Shown here one piece after another: positions 26,032 to 33,685 of a stretch of 64,000 nucleotides of DNA. A program made the translations under genes and the position numbers. The stretch lies in contig PGYA01000006.1 in the NCBI GenBank assembly GCA_002839435.1, positions 57,437-121,436 on the forward strand. Direction: 5' to 3'. This stretch comes from Candidatus Riflebacteria bacterium HGW-Riflebacteria-2. Lineage in GTDB: Bacteria > Muiribacteriota > Ozemobacteria > Ozemobacterales > Ozemobacteraceae. The notes beneath the pieces were generated by a model. That model saw only the letters and a list, made by a program, of their open reading frames with translations, had not been told where the DNA came from and searched no databases. Each line of letters begins with the position of its first letter. Position 1 is the first letter of the stretch.

Positions 26032-27567
26032 TCACTGAGAGTCGTTGCTCTTAAACCCGGATAAAAGCGCCGGGTTGATAAGAACGATTCGCCGCTTGTT
26101 GACTTCGACAACTCGTATTCGGTCAAGATTAAAAAGTCCTTCCAAGGCCGGTTCAAGTTTGGCCTTCAAGCGGAATCCACCTGGTCCGCGCTGCATAATT
26201 TCTCCAGTGGAAATTCTGTCGACGTTGAGTTCTCTGCAGCGCTTCAATAACCATTCATCAAGACGTGCCAGGTTAGGTGAATCTTCGGATAGTGCTATTT
26301 CGCCAAGAAAGCGCTTTGATTCCATCAGATGCCAGCGTGCAATTTTTGTTGCAGACTGCATAGAATGGGAGCTTATGACAGAACTAAGGCCGCTTTCGAA
26401 CACTTCAAAACATGCTGCCAAGCGTGCAGCATTGTCAGCGCTTTTGCTCGCAACGTCCCTGACATCATCTAAATCCCCGCCTGGCTTTAATTCACTTTCT
26501 ACTGCATTGTAATAATCAATCCAAAGCTGTCGAGCCTCTTGCGTGAATTTCATCATTGCCGGCGCTAATCGTCCTCCTGCTGCAATGGGCAGAGGCATAT
26601 TAAGAAACTCAGCTACATGATTTTTGAAACTTTCCAGCGCCGGCCAAGTATTGGGTTCGTCTTTCCATGGTCGAAATCCTTGAGTGCTTTCTGGCCAAGA
26701 GACCAAAAATCGTGCCAGGAAGCCGCTGCCACGGGCAAGCACACCCAATTTGTCAAGGAAAGACCTGATTGCAGGCTCTTGAATCTGTAATGACATGGTT
26801 AATCGAGCACCATCAACTTCAGTTGATTTCACCGTTTTCCTTTCCAAAGAACAGCGCCCGCCGCTCCAGAGGGTATTATAGACACTCAGGGTTCTCATAC
26901 AAATGTCAGGCTGCATGCTATAACTGCCAAATACCGTTCCAGCTTCATCAGAAAAAACGCATACTGAAGGTAAGTTCTCTGCAAGACTTTCTAGTAATTT
27001 CTCCGGGGTAACATCCTTGAAAAGAATTTTAGCCTCTGGTGGCTGGATCGGTGCGTTGTTCTCCAAGATTCTCAAGCGCTCCTTAGGATTGCTAGTGTTC
27101 TCGTTTTTTCTTGCGCCGTTCTTGATCAACTCTTTCAAGCCATTTTTCTCCGCTTCCCATGCCTCTTTTTTTGCCACATAGTCTGCACGGACGTTTTTCA
27201 TCCGAGCCTGCTCTCTAGCCTGATACTCATAGATTGGAGTTGTAAAATAGCTGTCAATGGTTGATTTGCGTTCTCCGCTTTCAGCGATAATCATTGCGAA
27301 CAATGAGGCCGGACCTGTAAGCGTGGTCGATCTTTCTACGTCTACCTGCCCTTGAACAGCAAAAGACACGGTAGATAAAGCGCAAGTTGCAATCATTGCA
27401 ATCGGTGCCTGCGCAAATGACTGAACCTCGCAAACTGCACTTTTAATTTTTTCGGGTAAGGCATCAATTGGATATGGCTCTGGCATTATTGGTGCCACGA
27501 GCGGTTTTGGTTCTGACCAGGAATTTGACTCATCTCTAAGTGATTCCAGGGAATCTATTTTATTCAT
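26032..27567 (-). CDS. DUF3987 (YfjI-like) helicase/ATPase-like replication protein
   Basis: 511 residues. DUF3987 proteins are common replication or maintenance proteins of phage satellites and integrated islands. Seen here: a Walker A-like AESGERKST and a Walker B-like VCVFSDEAGTVFGSYS, preceded by the family stretch PIAMIATCALSTVSFAVQGQ, and later DKLGVLARGSGFLARFLVSW. The C-terminus resembles a winged helix (ISTGEIMQRGPGGFRLKAKL). Start ATG 27567 overlaps the previous stop (ATGA) and has GGAGG 6 nt upstream. Transcribed with the primase-like small gene and AlpA. Confidence 0.8.
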   Translation of the reverse strand: MNKIDSLESLRDESNSWSEPKPLVAPIMPEPYPIDALPEKIKSAVCEVQSFAQAPIAMIATCALSTVSFAVQGQVDVERSTTLTGPASLFAMIIAESGERKSTIDSYFTTPIYEYQAREQARMKNVRADYVAKKEAWEAEKNGLKELIKNGARKNENTSNPKERLRILENNAPIQPPEAKILFKDVTPEKLLESLAENLPSVCVFSDEAGTVFGSYSMQPDICMRTLSVYNTLWSGGRCSLERKTVKSTEVDGARLTMSLQIQEPAIRSFLDKLGVLARGSGFLARFLVSWPESTQGFRPWKDEPNTWPALESFKNHVAEFLNMPLPIAAGGRLAPAMMKFTQEARQLWIDYYNAVESELKPGGDLDDVRDVASKSADNAARLAACFEVFESGLSSVISSHSMQSATKIARWHLMESKRFLGEIALSEDSPNLARLDEWLLKRCRELNVDRISTGEIMQRGPGGFRLKAKLEPALEGLFNLDRIRVVEVNKRRIVLINPALLSGFKSNDSQ

Positions 27568-27935
27568 AGCCAACCTCCATCTGGCAGCGTTCGTGGGGAT
27601 TTCAAGCCCGCCCGCCAACCTGATTCGAATGTTGCATCTGCTTCAGTCTTATTTTTGAATGAGCCCCCGCGCTTTAAATATGCTGTGGTCAGGTGCTGTT
27701 TGAGAGGTTCTTTGTCGAACAAGCCCAGATGATGAAATTGCGCAATCTTCATTGCAGCAGTGTTTAACGCCGAGTTCCCAGTCCCGCCTGGCGCTGTCGC
27801 GACAGACTCCAGCTCGCTATTGAAGATGTTGTTGAAGAACGAAAACCTTGTCTCGGCTGCGCCGGATGTGATAGAATTACTACAGTTAAATTTTTCTGGT
27901 GCCGAGCTTTGGCTCGGTGCTTTTTCTTTTAGCAT
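27564..27935 (-). CDS. Small protein resembling a primase C-terminal (PriCT-like) segment
   Basis: 123 residues. The second half, NSALNTAAMKIAQFHHLGLF followed by EADATFESGWRAGLKSPR, follows the pattern at the C-terminus of bifunctional primase/polymerases of mobile elements (ALNxAAxxLGxL...GLxxG...PR). There is no primase catalytic domain, and the first 45 residues are low-complexity. It is coupled to the DUF3987 gene by a 4-bp overlap, so the two products may form one split replication protein. The start at 27935 is 3 bp after the AlpA stop. Assignment from a weak pattern and context. Confidence 0.5.
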   Translation of the reverse strand: MLKEKAPSQSSAPEKFNCSNSITSGAAETRFSFFNNIFNSELESVATAPGGTGNSALNTAAMKIAQFHHLGLFDKEPLKQHLTTAYLKRGGSFKNKTEADATFESGWRAGLKSPRTLPDGGWL

Positions 27936-27938
27936 GGC

Positions 27939-28139
27939 TTATTTTCCGCTGCTGGTTCCCATCTGATTGATGAGAGCCTTGATGTCTTCAACTCGCCACA
28001 GCGAAGATCTTCCCTGCTTAACTGGTTTTGGATATCTCCCAGCCTTCATTTCCTTGTAAAACGCCGCTTTGCAGACCGGTATAAAAACCAAAATCTGCTT
28101 CAGTCTCAAAAATCCTGTTTCGGGTAACGCTATAGCCAT
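27939..28139 (-). CDS. AlpA-family regulator / excisionase
   Basis: 66 residues with the winged-helix of the AlpA/MerR-like excisionase family: LRLKQILVFIPVCKAAFYKE, then GRYPKPVKQGRSSLWRVEDI. AlpA-type proteins control excision and integrase expression in P4-like islands. GGAGG lies 6 nt before ATG. First gene of the AlpA-primase-like-DUF3987 operon. A 10-bp inverted repeat flanks its start and could be its own operator. Confidence 0.85.
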   Translation of the reverse strand: MAIALPETGFLRLKQILVFIPVCKAAFYKEMKAGRYPKPVKQGRSSLWRVEDIKALINQMGTSSGK

Positions 28140-28175
28140 AAATGACCTCCATTAAAATTGAGTGCATGGCTATAG
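28130..28175. promoter_or_regulatory. Inverted repeat around the AlpA start, candidate operator
   Basis: CTATAGCCAT at 28130-28139 and ATGGCTATAG at 28166-28175 are perfect inverted copies with a 26-bp spacer holding the ribosome binding site. The inner copy includes the start codon, the outer lies upstream in the promoter region. Confidence 0.5.
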
Positions 28176-28199
28176 AATCATTTTTGAAACTAAAAGTAT

Positions 28200-28227
28200 G
28201 GGGAAGAAGTTTTCAAACTTCTTCCCC
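28200..28227 (-). terminator. Terminator between the 381-aa gene and AlpA
   Basis: A perfect 13-bp stem (GGGGAAGAAGTTT / AAACTTCTTCCCC) with a minimal loop, 20 bp beyond the stop of the gene at 28248. On the minus strand it is followed by ATACTTTTAG. Confidence 0.65.
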
Positions 28228-28247
28228 ATTGCTTTTTAAATGGTGAT

Positions 28248-29393
28248 CTATGCAGAAAATATTTTTTTTACTTTTTTAGCTGCATCTAAAAATTCGGCAT
28301 ACTGCTTGGCAAATTTTTTCCCAAACCACCTATCGTATGATTTTTTAATCAATCCACCGGACTTGGCATTCAGCCCCATTTCTTTCAGTATATCAGCTAC
28401 TTCATCAAATTTATCATCACCTGATTTGCGATTAATACGCTTTACGATAGGATTATTGATTGGGCCGTTTTTAGCAATCTCTAACAACGCCCAGGTTTGA
28501 GCAGCCAGTTTCTGATTTTCTTTTTCTATGTTCAGGTTTGCTCCCTTTGCATAAGGATAACCAAAAGCCCGCGGATTGTTCCAGCCGCTATCTCTATCCT
28601 TTTTGCTCTTTGCCTTGCTGCTAGAAACAAACTCCTTGATATCTCTAAATTCTTTCACAATCCATTCTGGGAGCGTCAAACGGCACTCTGCGCAGTCGAA
28701 CAAACATTGAAGCAAAAAGCCGCCACGTTCTCCAGCTTCCAGTTCTTCAAGCTGAGCTTGCCTTCCAAGCAGATCTCTTGCTCTAATAGCTCGGTAAGCT
28801 GGGCTCAAGTGAATTGTTCTGGGCGTCTCAAGCATCACTTTTTTAACGATGCCCTCCACGCACATTCTCATGGCCTCTTTAACACAATCTTTATCTGAAG
28901 CTGCCCATGGATAGAATGAGCTCTGCAGGGCTTTGCCTGTTGGCATAGCAGCATCTTCTCTGGCAGCTTGTTGCGCAAATTCTTCTTCGTCCTGAGCATC
29001 AGGCATGCTCTTCCAGTAGGCATTAGTCTCAAAAAAATCTTGATCAAGCTCGAATTTAATAGCGTTTTCTGGCAGCTGCTCTCTTTCAGTAATGCTTCTG
29101 GCAAGCACGCCAACAATAGTATAGCGGCTATCATTTTCTTTAATCAGTATCTGACTGTAAGGCGAAAAATAGACTATGATCCTATCAGGGCTGGCTCTCT
29201 TGGCCATACCAAAAAGCAATTGATCCTTCTCAACATCTCGGAAAAGGTGTATTTCTGACTTACCATCGACGACCCGACTAATGGGCCTTACTTCAGCAAT
29301 GTCATTTTTAAAAAGCCTAAAAGGGCTCATTTCATCAGTCTCTACGCGCAGTGAGATCAAGCTTTTGTCCTCAGTGTCTCTAATAACAGGCAT
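28248..29393 (-). CDS. Island protein of unknown function, S24-like N-terminus
   Basis: 381 residues, not recognised. The N-terminal 100 residues (EMSPFRLFKNDIAEVRPISR, QLLFGMAKRASPDRIIVYFS, SRYTIVGVLARSI) have the strand order and spacing of a LexA/S24 peptidase-like beta fold, but the catalytic Ser context is not preserved. The rest is helical and charged, ending in a basic tail (KKSYDRWFGKKFAKQYAEFL). GGGAG precedes ATG 29393. It lies between the integrase and AlpA with its own terminator, the place usually held by regulators or replication initiators in such islands. Confidence 0.5.
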   Translation of the reverse strand: MPVIRDTEDKSLISLRVETDEMSPFRLFKNDIAEVRPISRVVDGKSEIHLFRDVEKDQLLFGMAKRASPDRIIVYFSPYSQILIKENDSRYTIVGVLARSITEREQLPENAIKFELDQDFFETNAYWKSMPDAQDEEEFAQQAAREDAAMPTGKALQSSFYPWAASDKDCVKEAMRMCVEGIVKKVMLETPRTIHLSPAYRAIRARDLLGRQAQLEELEAGERGGFLLQCLFDCAECRLTLPEWIVKEFRDIKEFVSSSKAKSKKDRDSGWNNPRAFGYPYAKGANLNIEKENQKLAAQTWALLEIAKNGPINNPIVKRINRKSGDDKFDEVADILKEMGLNAKSGGLIKKSYDRWFGKKFAKQYAEFLDAAKKVKKIFSA

Positions 29394-29468
29394 GCCATTT
29401 ATCTCCCGAGGTTATTGTTAGCAAAATTAGCGTGATTAGCATTAGCAACCCAACCGAGTTAAAAAAAA

Positions 29469-30863
29469 CTACATTTTCTGGAATTTCAGGCAGAGATCTT
29501 CGTATTTGGCCTTCAATGACGCTATGTCTGGCTCTCCCACTTTCAGCTGATCCAGGTAATCGCTCCAGACCTGAACCATGGCGCGTCTCTGCGCCAGAAA
29601 TGAGCCACGTTGATAACCATATTTGTCGCCCTTGGTGCTGTGGCTCATCTGCGGTTCAATTACAAAGGCCGGTATATCCAATTTCTCGGACAAAAGAGTT
29701 CGCGCTGTAGATCGGAACCCATGTGCAGTCGTTTCGATAATTCCCATTCTCTTCATGGCTACATTGATTGAACCATTAGAAATTGGGCGCGTAATACTGT
29801 CCAGACCCGGGAAAACAAACTCACTGTTGCAGGTAAAGGGCTTGATCTTCGCTAACATTTCAACAACCTGCCGGGACAACGGAACGATATAGTCCTTCGG
29901 CTTGTCTGCCATTTTTGGATCTGCAATTGACCGACCTTTAACCTTTGATTTGTGAAGAATCCAGAGGCCGCTTTCGAGGTCAATATCCTTCCATCTGGCA
30001 AATCGCAATTCCATCTGCCGGACAAAAACATGCGGCAGAAGCATCATGGCAGTTTTAACAGTAAGTTGACTGGGACTGGCGTCCAACTTCAAAAGAACTT
30101 CTCTGAGCTGGTCTGGTTCAACGACAGCCTTGTGACTCTCACGGATTGCCCTTGGCAACCTCTTCAATATGCCGACAGTTGGATCAACCGGTGTCAGTCT
30201 TCTAAAATATGCGTCCTCAAATATCTTTCCCAGCCAGGCGATTACCCTGTGAGCCGTGTCTATAGAATCGCGGGCAATAATTACATCAGCTACAGCTTGG
30301 ATGTCTTCACGAACGATGGTGTGAACAGGTTTGTTACCCATCAATGGGAAACAATCACCCTTGAGTCTTGCAACAACTTTTTCTCTGTGCAGGTCGGTAA
30401 ATGGCTGAGCTTCCAACCATTGTAGGGACAAAACTTTAAAGGTCCTCTCTTCCTTTGCCTGAAGCGCATCAGAATGCTTTTTCTCTTCAATCTTTTTGTC
30501 TTGAGGATCTGTGCCTTCTCGCTTCAGAAGTGCGATTTCGGATCTATGCTTTGACCGAGCCTGCTCAATAGTAAAGGAGTCAATTCCGTCACCGTTTAGT
30601 GAAAATGTCCCTATGGTGACAACCTTATCCTTGGGAATCCCTTTACTGTTACGCTCTTCAAGCGAATAATATTTGTACCGAAATGTCTTTTTGCCAGTTT
30701 TCGAGACCTGAACAAACAACCCGGAAGAGTCGGAAATTTTCTGGTTGTTGGTAACAATTCGTCGGGTAGTCGGATCCTGGTTGCCAACCTTCAGCTTCTC
30801 AATCCTATCGTTGGTTAGCGATTTCCCTTTTGTAGAGCCGATTTTCTTGCTTGGTAGGGACAA
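29469..30863 (-). CDS. int: Tyrosine integrase, P4/DUF4102 type
   Basis: 464 residues. The N-terminal DUF4102 arm-binding domain reads LTNDRIEKLKVGNQD and LFVQVSKTGKKTFRYKYYSL. The catalytic domain shows MELRFARWKDIDLESG (first Arg), H381-GF-R384 in AHGFRSTART, H408 in QMSHS and the nucleophile in YGYQRGSFLAQRRAMVQVW (Y417 most likely). These mark a complete active site. The start is TTG at 30863 with GGAG 8 nt upstream; the start codon lies inside a copy of the TTTTGTCCCTA motif, which hints at autoregulation. It sits 167 bp from the tRNA-Met 3' end and would catalyse insertion and excision at that site. Confidence 0.93.
   Translation of the reverse strand: MSLPSKKIGSTKGKSLTNDRIEKLKVGNQDPTTRRIVTNNQKISDSSGLFVQVSKTGKKTFRYKYYSLEERNSKGIPKDKVVTIGTFSLNGDGIDSFTIEQARSKHRSEIALLKREGTDPQDKKIEEKKHSDALQAKEERTFKVLSLQWLEAQPFTDLHREKVVARLKGDCFPLMGNKPVHTIVREDIQAVADVIIARDSIDTAHRVIAWLGKIFEDAYFRRLTPVDPTVGILKRLPRAIRESHKAVVEPDQLREVLLKLDASPSQLTVKTAMMLLPHVFVRQMELRFARWKDIDLESGLWILHKSKVKGRSIADPKMADKPKDYIVPLSRQVVEMLAKIKPFTCNSEFVFPGLDSITRPISNGSINVAMKRMGIIETTAHGFRSTARTLLSEKLDIPAFVIEPQMSHSTKGDKYGYQRGSFLAQRRAMVQVWSDYLDQLKVGEPDIASLKAKYEDLCLKFQKM
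30423..30433 (-). repeat. TTTTGTCCCTA motif inside the integrase gene
   Basis: TAGGGACAAAA on the plus strand, identical to the copy at the integrase start (30855-30865). It may be chance or a further binding site. Confidence 0.35.
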
Positions 30864-30865
30864 AA
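30855..30865 (-). repeat. TTTTGTCCCTA motif overlapping the integrase start codon
   Basis: TAGGGACAAAA on the plus strand; the TTG start is within it. Inverted relative to the pair at 30893-30914. Confidence 0.5.
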
Positions 30866-30892
30866 TATTACTCCTCTGTAGAAGTTTTATTC

Positions 30893-30914
30893 ATTTGTCC
30901 CTATTTTATCCCTA
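30893..30914 (+). repeat. Paired TTRTCCCTA motifs, putative integrase arm sites (right)
   Basis: ATTTGTCCCTA and TTTTATCCCTA in tandem at an 11-bp period, about 120 bp inside attR, in the same orientation as the left pair at 1175-1195. Confidence 0.6.
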
Positions 30915-30969
30915 AAAACCAAAAGACGCAACAGACAACCATGGATGGGGATAAACGCCGGTAAATAGA

Positions 30970-30994
30970 AAACCCCGCTATTAATGCGGGGTTT
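30970..30994 (-). terminator. Island-borne terminator after tRNA-Met
   Basis: A 9-bp stem AAACCCCGC/GCGGGGTTT with a 7-nt AT loop, 36 bp beyond the tRNA-Met 3' end. It appears to replace the chromosomal terminator that insertion moved 30 kb away to 1075-1103, and would insulate the integrase from tRNA transcription. Confidence 0.6.
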
Positions 30995-31029
30995 AAGCCT
31001 TTGGTAGACTTGTATAAATCTACTTCCGG

Positions 31030-31041
31030 TAGCAAGGGTCG
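31030..31041. other. attR core within tRNA-Met 3' end
   Basis: TAGCAAGGGTCG: complement of the discriminator base, the acceptor strand and the start of the T arm of tRNA-Met. Identical to 1113-1124. Confidence 0.85.
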
Positions 31042-31103
31042 GAATCGAACCGACGACCGCACGGGTATGAACCGTGTGCTCTAACCAGCTGAGCTACCTT
31101 GCC
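31030..31103 (-). tRNA. tRNA-Met (CAT), elongator
   Basis: 74 nt without CCA. Acceptor GGCAAGG/CCTTGCT, D-arm GCTCAGCTGGTTAGAGC, anticodon stem CACGG/CCGTG with loop TTCATAC, T-arm GTCGGTTCGATTCCGAC. It resembles elongator tRNA-Met rather than the initiator (no GGG/CCC anticodon stem, paired position 1-72). tRNA-Ile2 (CAT) is the alternative. Insertion site of the island; the 3' 12 nt were duplicated. Confidence 0.92.
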
Positions 31104-31147
31104 GGGTAAAAACAAAGGCCTGAATTTGTCCAGGCCCTGTTTTACGG

Positions 31148-31221
<74 letters not shown>

Positions 31222-31230
31222 TCGTATGGG

Positions 31231-31314
31231 TGCCGAGAGCCGGGCTTGAACCGGCACGGGTTTTACCCCACCGGATTTTAAGTCCGGTGCGTCTGCCAAT
31301 TCCGCCATCCCGGC
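31231..31314 (-). tRNA. tRNA-Leu (TAA)
   Basis: 84 nt, class II with a long variable arm. Anticodon loop ACTTAAAAT, acceptor GCCGGGA/TCTCGGC. First gene of the three-tRNA operon; CCA is not encoded in any of the three. Confidence 0.93.
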
Positions 31315-31326
31315 TGATCGAACTTT

Positions 31327-31355
31327 ATTGTAACAGCCTTAAATCGCAAAGTCAA
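31327..31355 (-). promoter_or_regulatory. Promoter of the tRNA-Leu/fMet/Met operon
   Basis: On the minus strand TTGACT, 17-bp spacer, TACAAT; the -10 ends 13 bp before the tRNA-Leu 5' end. Confidence 0.8.
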
Positions 31356-31423
31356 GCTATTTTATCTGATTTGCCAAATAAATGATTGTAGGAGTGTTAA
31401 ATTATTTTTACAGCCTAATAAGC

Positions 31424-31452
31424 TTGTGTTCTGAGTTAGGATAAATTAAAAT
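31424..31452 (+). promoter_or_regulatory. Candidate promoter of the pilin-like operon
   Basis: TTGTGT, 17-bp spacer, TAAAAT, about 20 bp before the TTG at 31472. Confidence 0.4.
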
Positions 31453-31471
31453 TGTACATGAAGAAGGTTAA

Positions 31472-32251
31472 TTGAGCAGAACGGGGTATTGCACAATGAA
31501 GCTTGCAAAACAGGGTGTTACCCTGCCTGAAATCGCGCTGGCCATGCTGATACTGGCAGCGGCCTTCATTCCGCTCATCGGTGTTATCGGCACATCTTCG
31601 ACTGACTCCGATGTTGCTAATTCGGTGGTATTCGCGCAGACGGCTGTGCGCAATATTCTTGACACCCTGCTCGACGACGTGCCGTTTTACGCAATAAGAC
31701 CGGCCGGAACCCCTGTCAGTGACGCAGACGGCAACAACCCCGAAGACAACGTTGCTGAAATTGTTGACCTGGCCGACCCGGCTTTCGATCGCCGCACTTT
31801 TCTTACCCTCCTCGGGAACGATGCGAGCGCCGACGGTTACGCGCGCGGCACCATCGTTGACGAGCGTGGCCTGCAATACAAGACCAAACTTTATGTTTTC
31901 CCGATTCCAGTATCGCCAAACGTCAATACCAACAACGAAATCTCCTTCACTCATCTGCCGCGACCAATTTACGAAAATCAGATAAATGCTGACGGGCAAA
32001 ACATCTGGTACAACTACGACGAGGCTTTCATATCGGGAGCGGCAATGTCGCCTTACGACCCGCCAGATGACGACAAACTCGTGCAGCCACCGCTCAAAAT
32101 CCTCGGTGCTTTTGAGCTGGGTACACCTCCAGGACCCGACGCTAATAATCACTGCATCATGAAAAAAATTCTGCTGCGCGTTACCTGGCAGAATCGGAGC
32201 GGTCATGATCGCTCGATCGACATCTTCACGATGAAGGCAAATCTGAAATGA
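31472..32251 (+). CDS. Type IV pilin-like (pseudopilin) protein
   Basis: The N-terminus is a class III prepilin signal: a short basic leader, Gly, then VTLPEIALAMLILAAAFIPL with Glu at mature position 5, the hallmark of PilD-processed pilins and pseudopilins. The remaining 220 residues are the globular part, rich in Asp, Asn and Pro, with no known domain. TTG at 31472 has AGAAGG upstream; ATG at 31496 (residue 9) is the alternative. First gene of an operon of three pilin-like genes (4-bp overlap with the next), an OmpH-like gene and a giant exported protein. Probably part of a type II/IV secretion or pilus tip complex. Confidence 0.75.
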   Translation: MSRTGYCTMKLAKQGVTLPEIALAMLILAAAFIPLIGVIGTSSTDSDVANSVVFAQTAVRNILDTLLDDVPFYAIRPAGTPVSDADGNNPEDNVAEIVDLADPAFDRRTFLTLLGNDASADGYARGTIVDERGLQYKTKLYVFPIPVSPNVNTNNEISFTHLPRPIYENQINADGQNIWYNYDEAFISGAAMSPYDPPDDDKLVQPPLKILGAFELGTPPGPDANNHCIMKKILLRVTWQNRSGHDRSIDIFTMKANLK

Positions 32252-32967
32252 AACAGACAAAGCGATCCGGCATGGCAATTCCGCTGGTTCTCGTTTTCGC
32301 AACCGCCCTGGGCATAGTTGCAACCTATCTGATCAAGAGCACCCAGCAGTATAACCGCTCGAACCTCACCAGCTTTTCTCAGCTGCAGGCTCACTTTACC
32401 GCCAGAGCCGGCATCGAGCATGCAATGCTCAAAATCAAGTTCCTGCATCGTGAATTGTATGATGCAATCTGTCTGGCACAGGGACGCAACCCGCTTTTCG
32501 ACTTCACTCAAATTACCGACCTGAATGCGCCTGAAAGCGGAATTAAAAGTTACAATCCAGGCCCAATCTTTCTTTACCGCAGCGGGCAGTTCAACCCAAA
32601 CCGCCTTTTCACACCGGGTTTTTCAATTGCTGGCGGCCGCGAGCGACAATGGCTCGAAACTTTCATGTCTGATATCAAGTCTGACGCCACCGTTTTCAAT
32701 GGCGTATCGACCAATGGCGTGCTGTCGATGAAACCGCTGCCGGCCGAAATCAAGAATCGCATGCGTGAGCCTTTCAATCTTGCCGAATACGGCGTGACCG
32801 ACCTTAACATCGCAGCCCAGGAAATCGCCGAAACGGTTGATGCCAGCGGCAGCAAGGTCAGCAATACGGCAGTAATAGAAATTGTCGTGGCCAGTACCGT
32901 AGAAACATCGCGTGGCGAAGCCTGGGACTACGAAATCCGCAAAACTGTGAGAATTAACCGTGATTAA
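32248..32967 (+). CDS. PilX/GspK-like minor pilin protein
   Basis: 239 residues. The leader MKQTKRSG is followed by MAIPLVLVFATALGIVATYL, a pilin-type hydrophobic helix lacking Glu5, as in PilX or GspK-like tip subunits. The stretch QAHFTARAGIEHAMLKI matches the ARAG-type segment common after the helix in PilX-like proteins. Overlaps the previous gene by 4 bp and the next by 8 bp, so all are co-translated. Confidence 0.7.
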   Translation: MKQTKRSGMAIPLVLVFATALGIVATYLIKSTQQYNRSNLTSFSQLQAHFTARAGIEHAMLKIKFLHRELYDAICLAQGRNPLFDFTQITDLNAPESGIKSYNPGPIFLYRSGQFNPNRLFTPGFSIAGGRERQWLETFMSDIKSDATVFNGVSTNGVLSMKPLPAEIKNRMREPFNLAEYGVTDLNIAAQEIAETVDASGSKVSNTAVIEIVVASTVETSRGEAWDYEIRKTVRINRD

Positions 32968-33682
32968 GCGACAAAATCGACAGGGCATGACGATCATGGA
33001 AATAGCCATAGCGTCAGCGATACTATCAGTCTTCATGGTCGGCGTTTTCAGCCTTTACCGCGGCGGCAGCAAACTCAGCAATACCACCTTATGGGCGCAG
33101 CAGACGATAAACAAGCTCAAACTGGCATGCCGCGAAATAAACAACGCCATCAAAAAAAGCACTTATCCTGCAAGCATCACGTTTCCCGGTAGTATCAGCG
33201 AAAATACGGGCGGCGATTTCGGGCTTCATCATTTCAACGGTACAATGTATGCTACTCAGACGGTTGGCATAAATGGCAACGGCTTTTCCGGCGCCAAAGT
33301 ATTTTCCCTGACCGAATCGACACCTGCGAAAATTGGCTTTGCCGCCAGCGACAACCACGACGCGGTGCTTATTTACCACGTCGTTTCACTCGCAAGCGAC
33401 GGCAATCTTAACTATGGGCGCTGGCAGGAGACGGTCGCCGGCACATCGGTTTCCGCTATGGCCCGCCCGGCACTGCCAACCGGCGCCAACATATTCAAGT
33501 CGATTCTGGCTCGCGATGTTGAGTCGGTCACCTGCGAACCGACCAGTGTCGGCAGTGCGCGCAGCCCGCTTCTGATAAAAATCACCTGTCGAATTCCGGG
33601 CGGCGAGACCTCGCGTACGGAACAGGCAGTGGGTACACCTAACGTAGATCTGATATCACACAATAACGTCGGAGGATGGTAA
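32960..33682 (+). CDS. Type IV pilin-like (PilW/GspJ-like) protein
   Basis: 240 residues, GTG start overlapping the previous gene. Leader MIKRQNRQG, then MTIMEIAIASAILSVFMVGV with Glu5, then YRGGSKLSNTTLWAQQTINK and a beta-rich globular domain. Third pilin-like subunit of the operon; size and composition recall PilW/GspJ minor pilins. Stop is 3 bp before the next gene. Confidence 0.75.
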   Translation: MIKRQNRQGMTIMEIAIASAILSVFMVGVFSLYRGGSKLSNTTLWAQQTINKLKLACREINNAIKKSTYPASITFPGSISENTGGDFGLHHFNGTMYATQTVGINGNGFSGAKVFSLTESTPAKIGFAASDNHDAVLIYHVVSLASDGNLNYGRWQETVAGTSVSAMARPALPTGANIFKSILARDVESVTCEPTSVGSARSPLLIKITCRIPGGETSRTEQAVGTPNVDLISHNNVGGW

Positions 33683-33685
33683 GAT

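Larger units (their letters stand above)
1113..31041. mobile_element. Integrative genomic island carrying type I BREX, in tRNA-Met
   Basis: The limits are a 12-bp direct repeat, TAGCAAGGGTCG, at 1113-1124 and 31030-31041. The right copy is the acceptor/T-arm 3' end of tRNA-Met; the left copy is not attached to any tRNA. The integrase gene lies immediately inside the tRNA end, as is typical for tRNA-targeting P4-like elements. Inside are a defence cargo (BREX, ATPase/nuclease pair, kinase) and a replication/excision module (DUF3987 protein, AlpA, integrase). No phage structural or conjugation genes are seen, so it resembles a satellite or integrative mobilisable element. Base composition and codon choice at the ends and in the right arm look AT-richer than the flanking chromosome (by eye). 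Confidence 0.88.

Noticed and set aside
31436..32323. Long minus-strand frame of about 295 codons opposite the first pilin-like gene
   Set aside because: The plus strand has a clear prepilin signal and operon overlap; the antisense frame has no motif or ribosome binding site.
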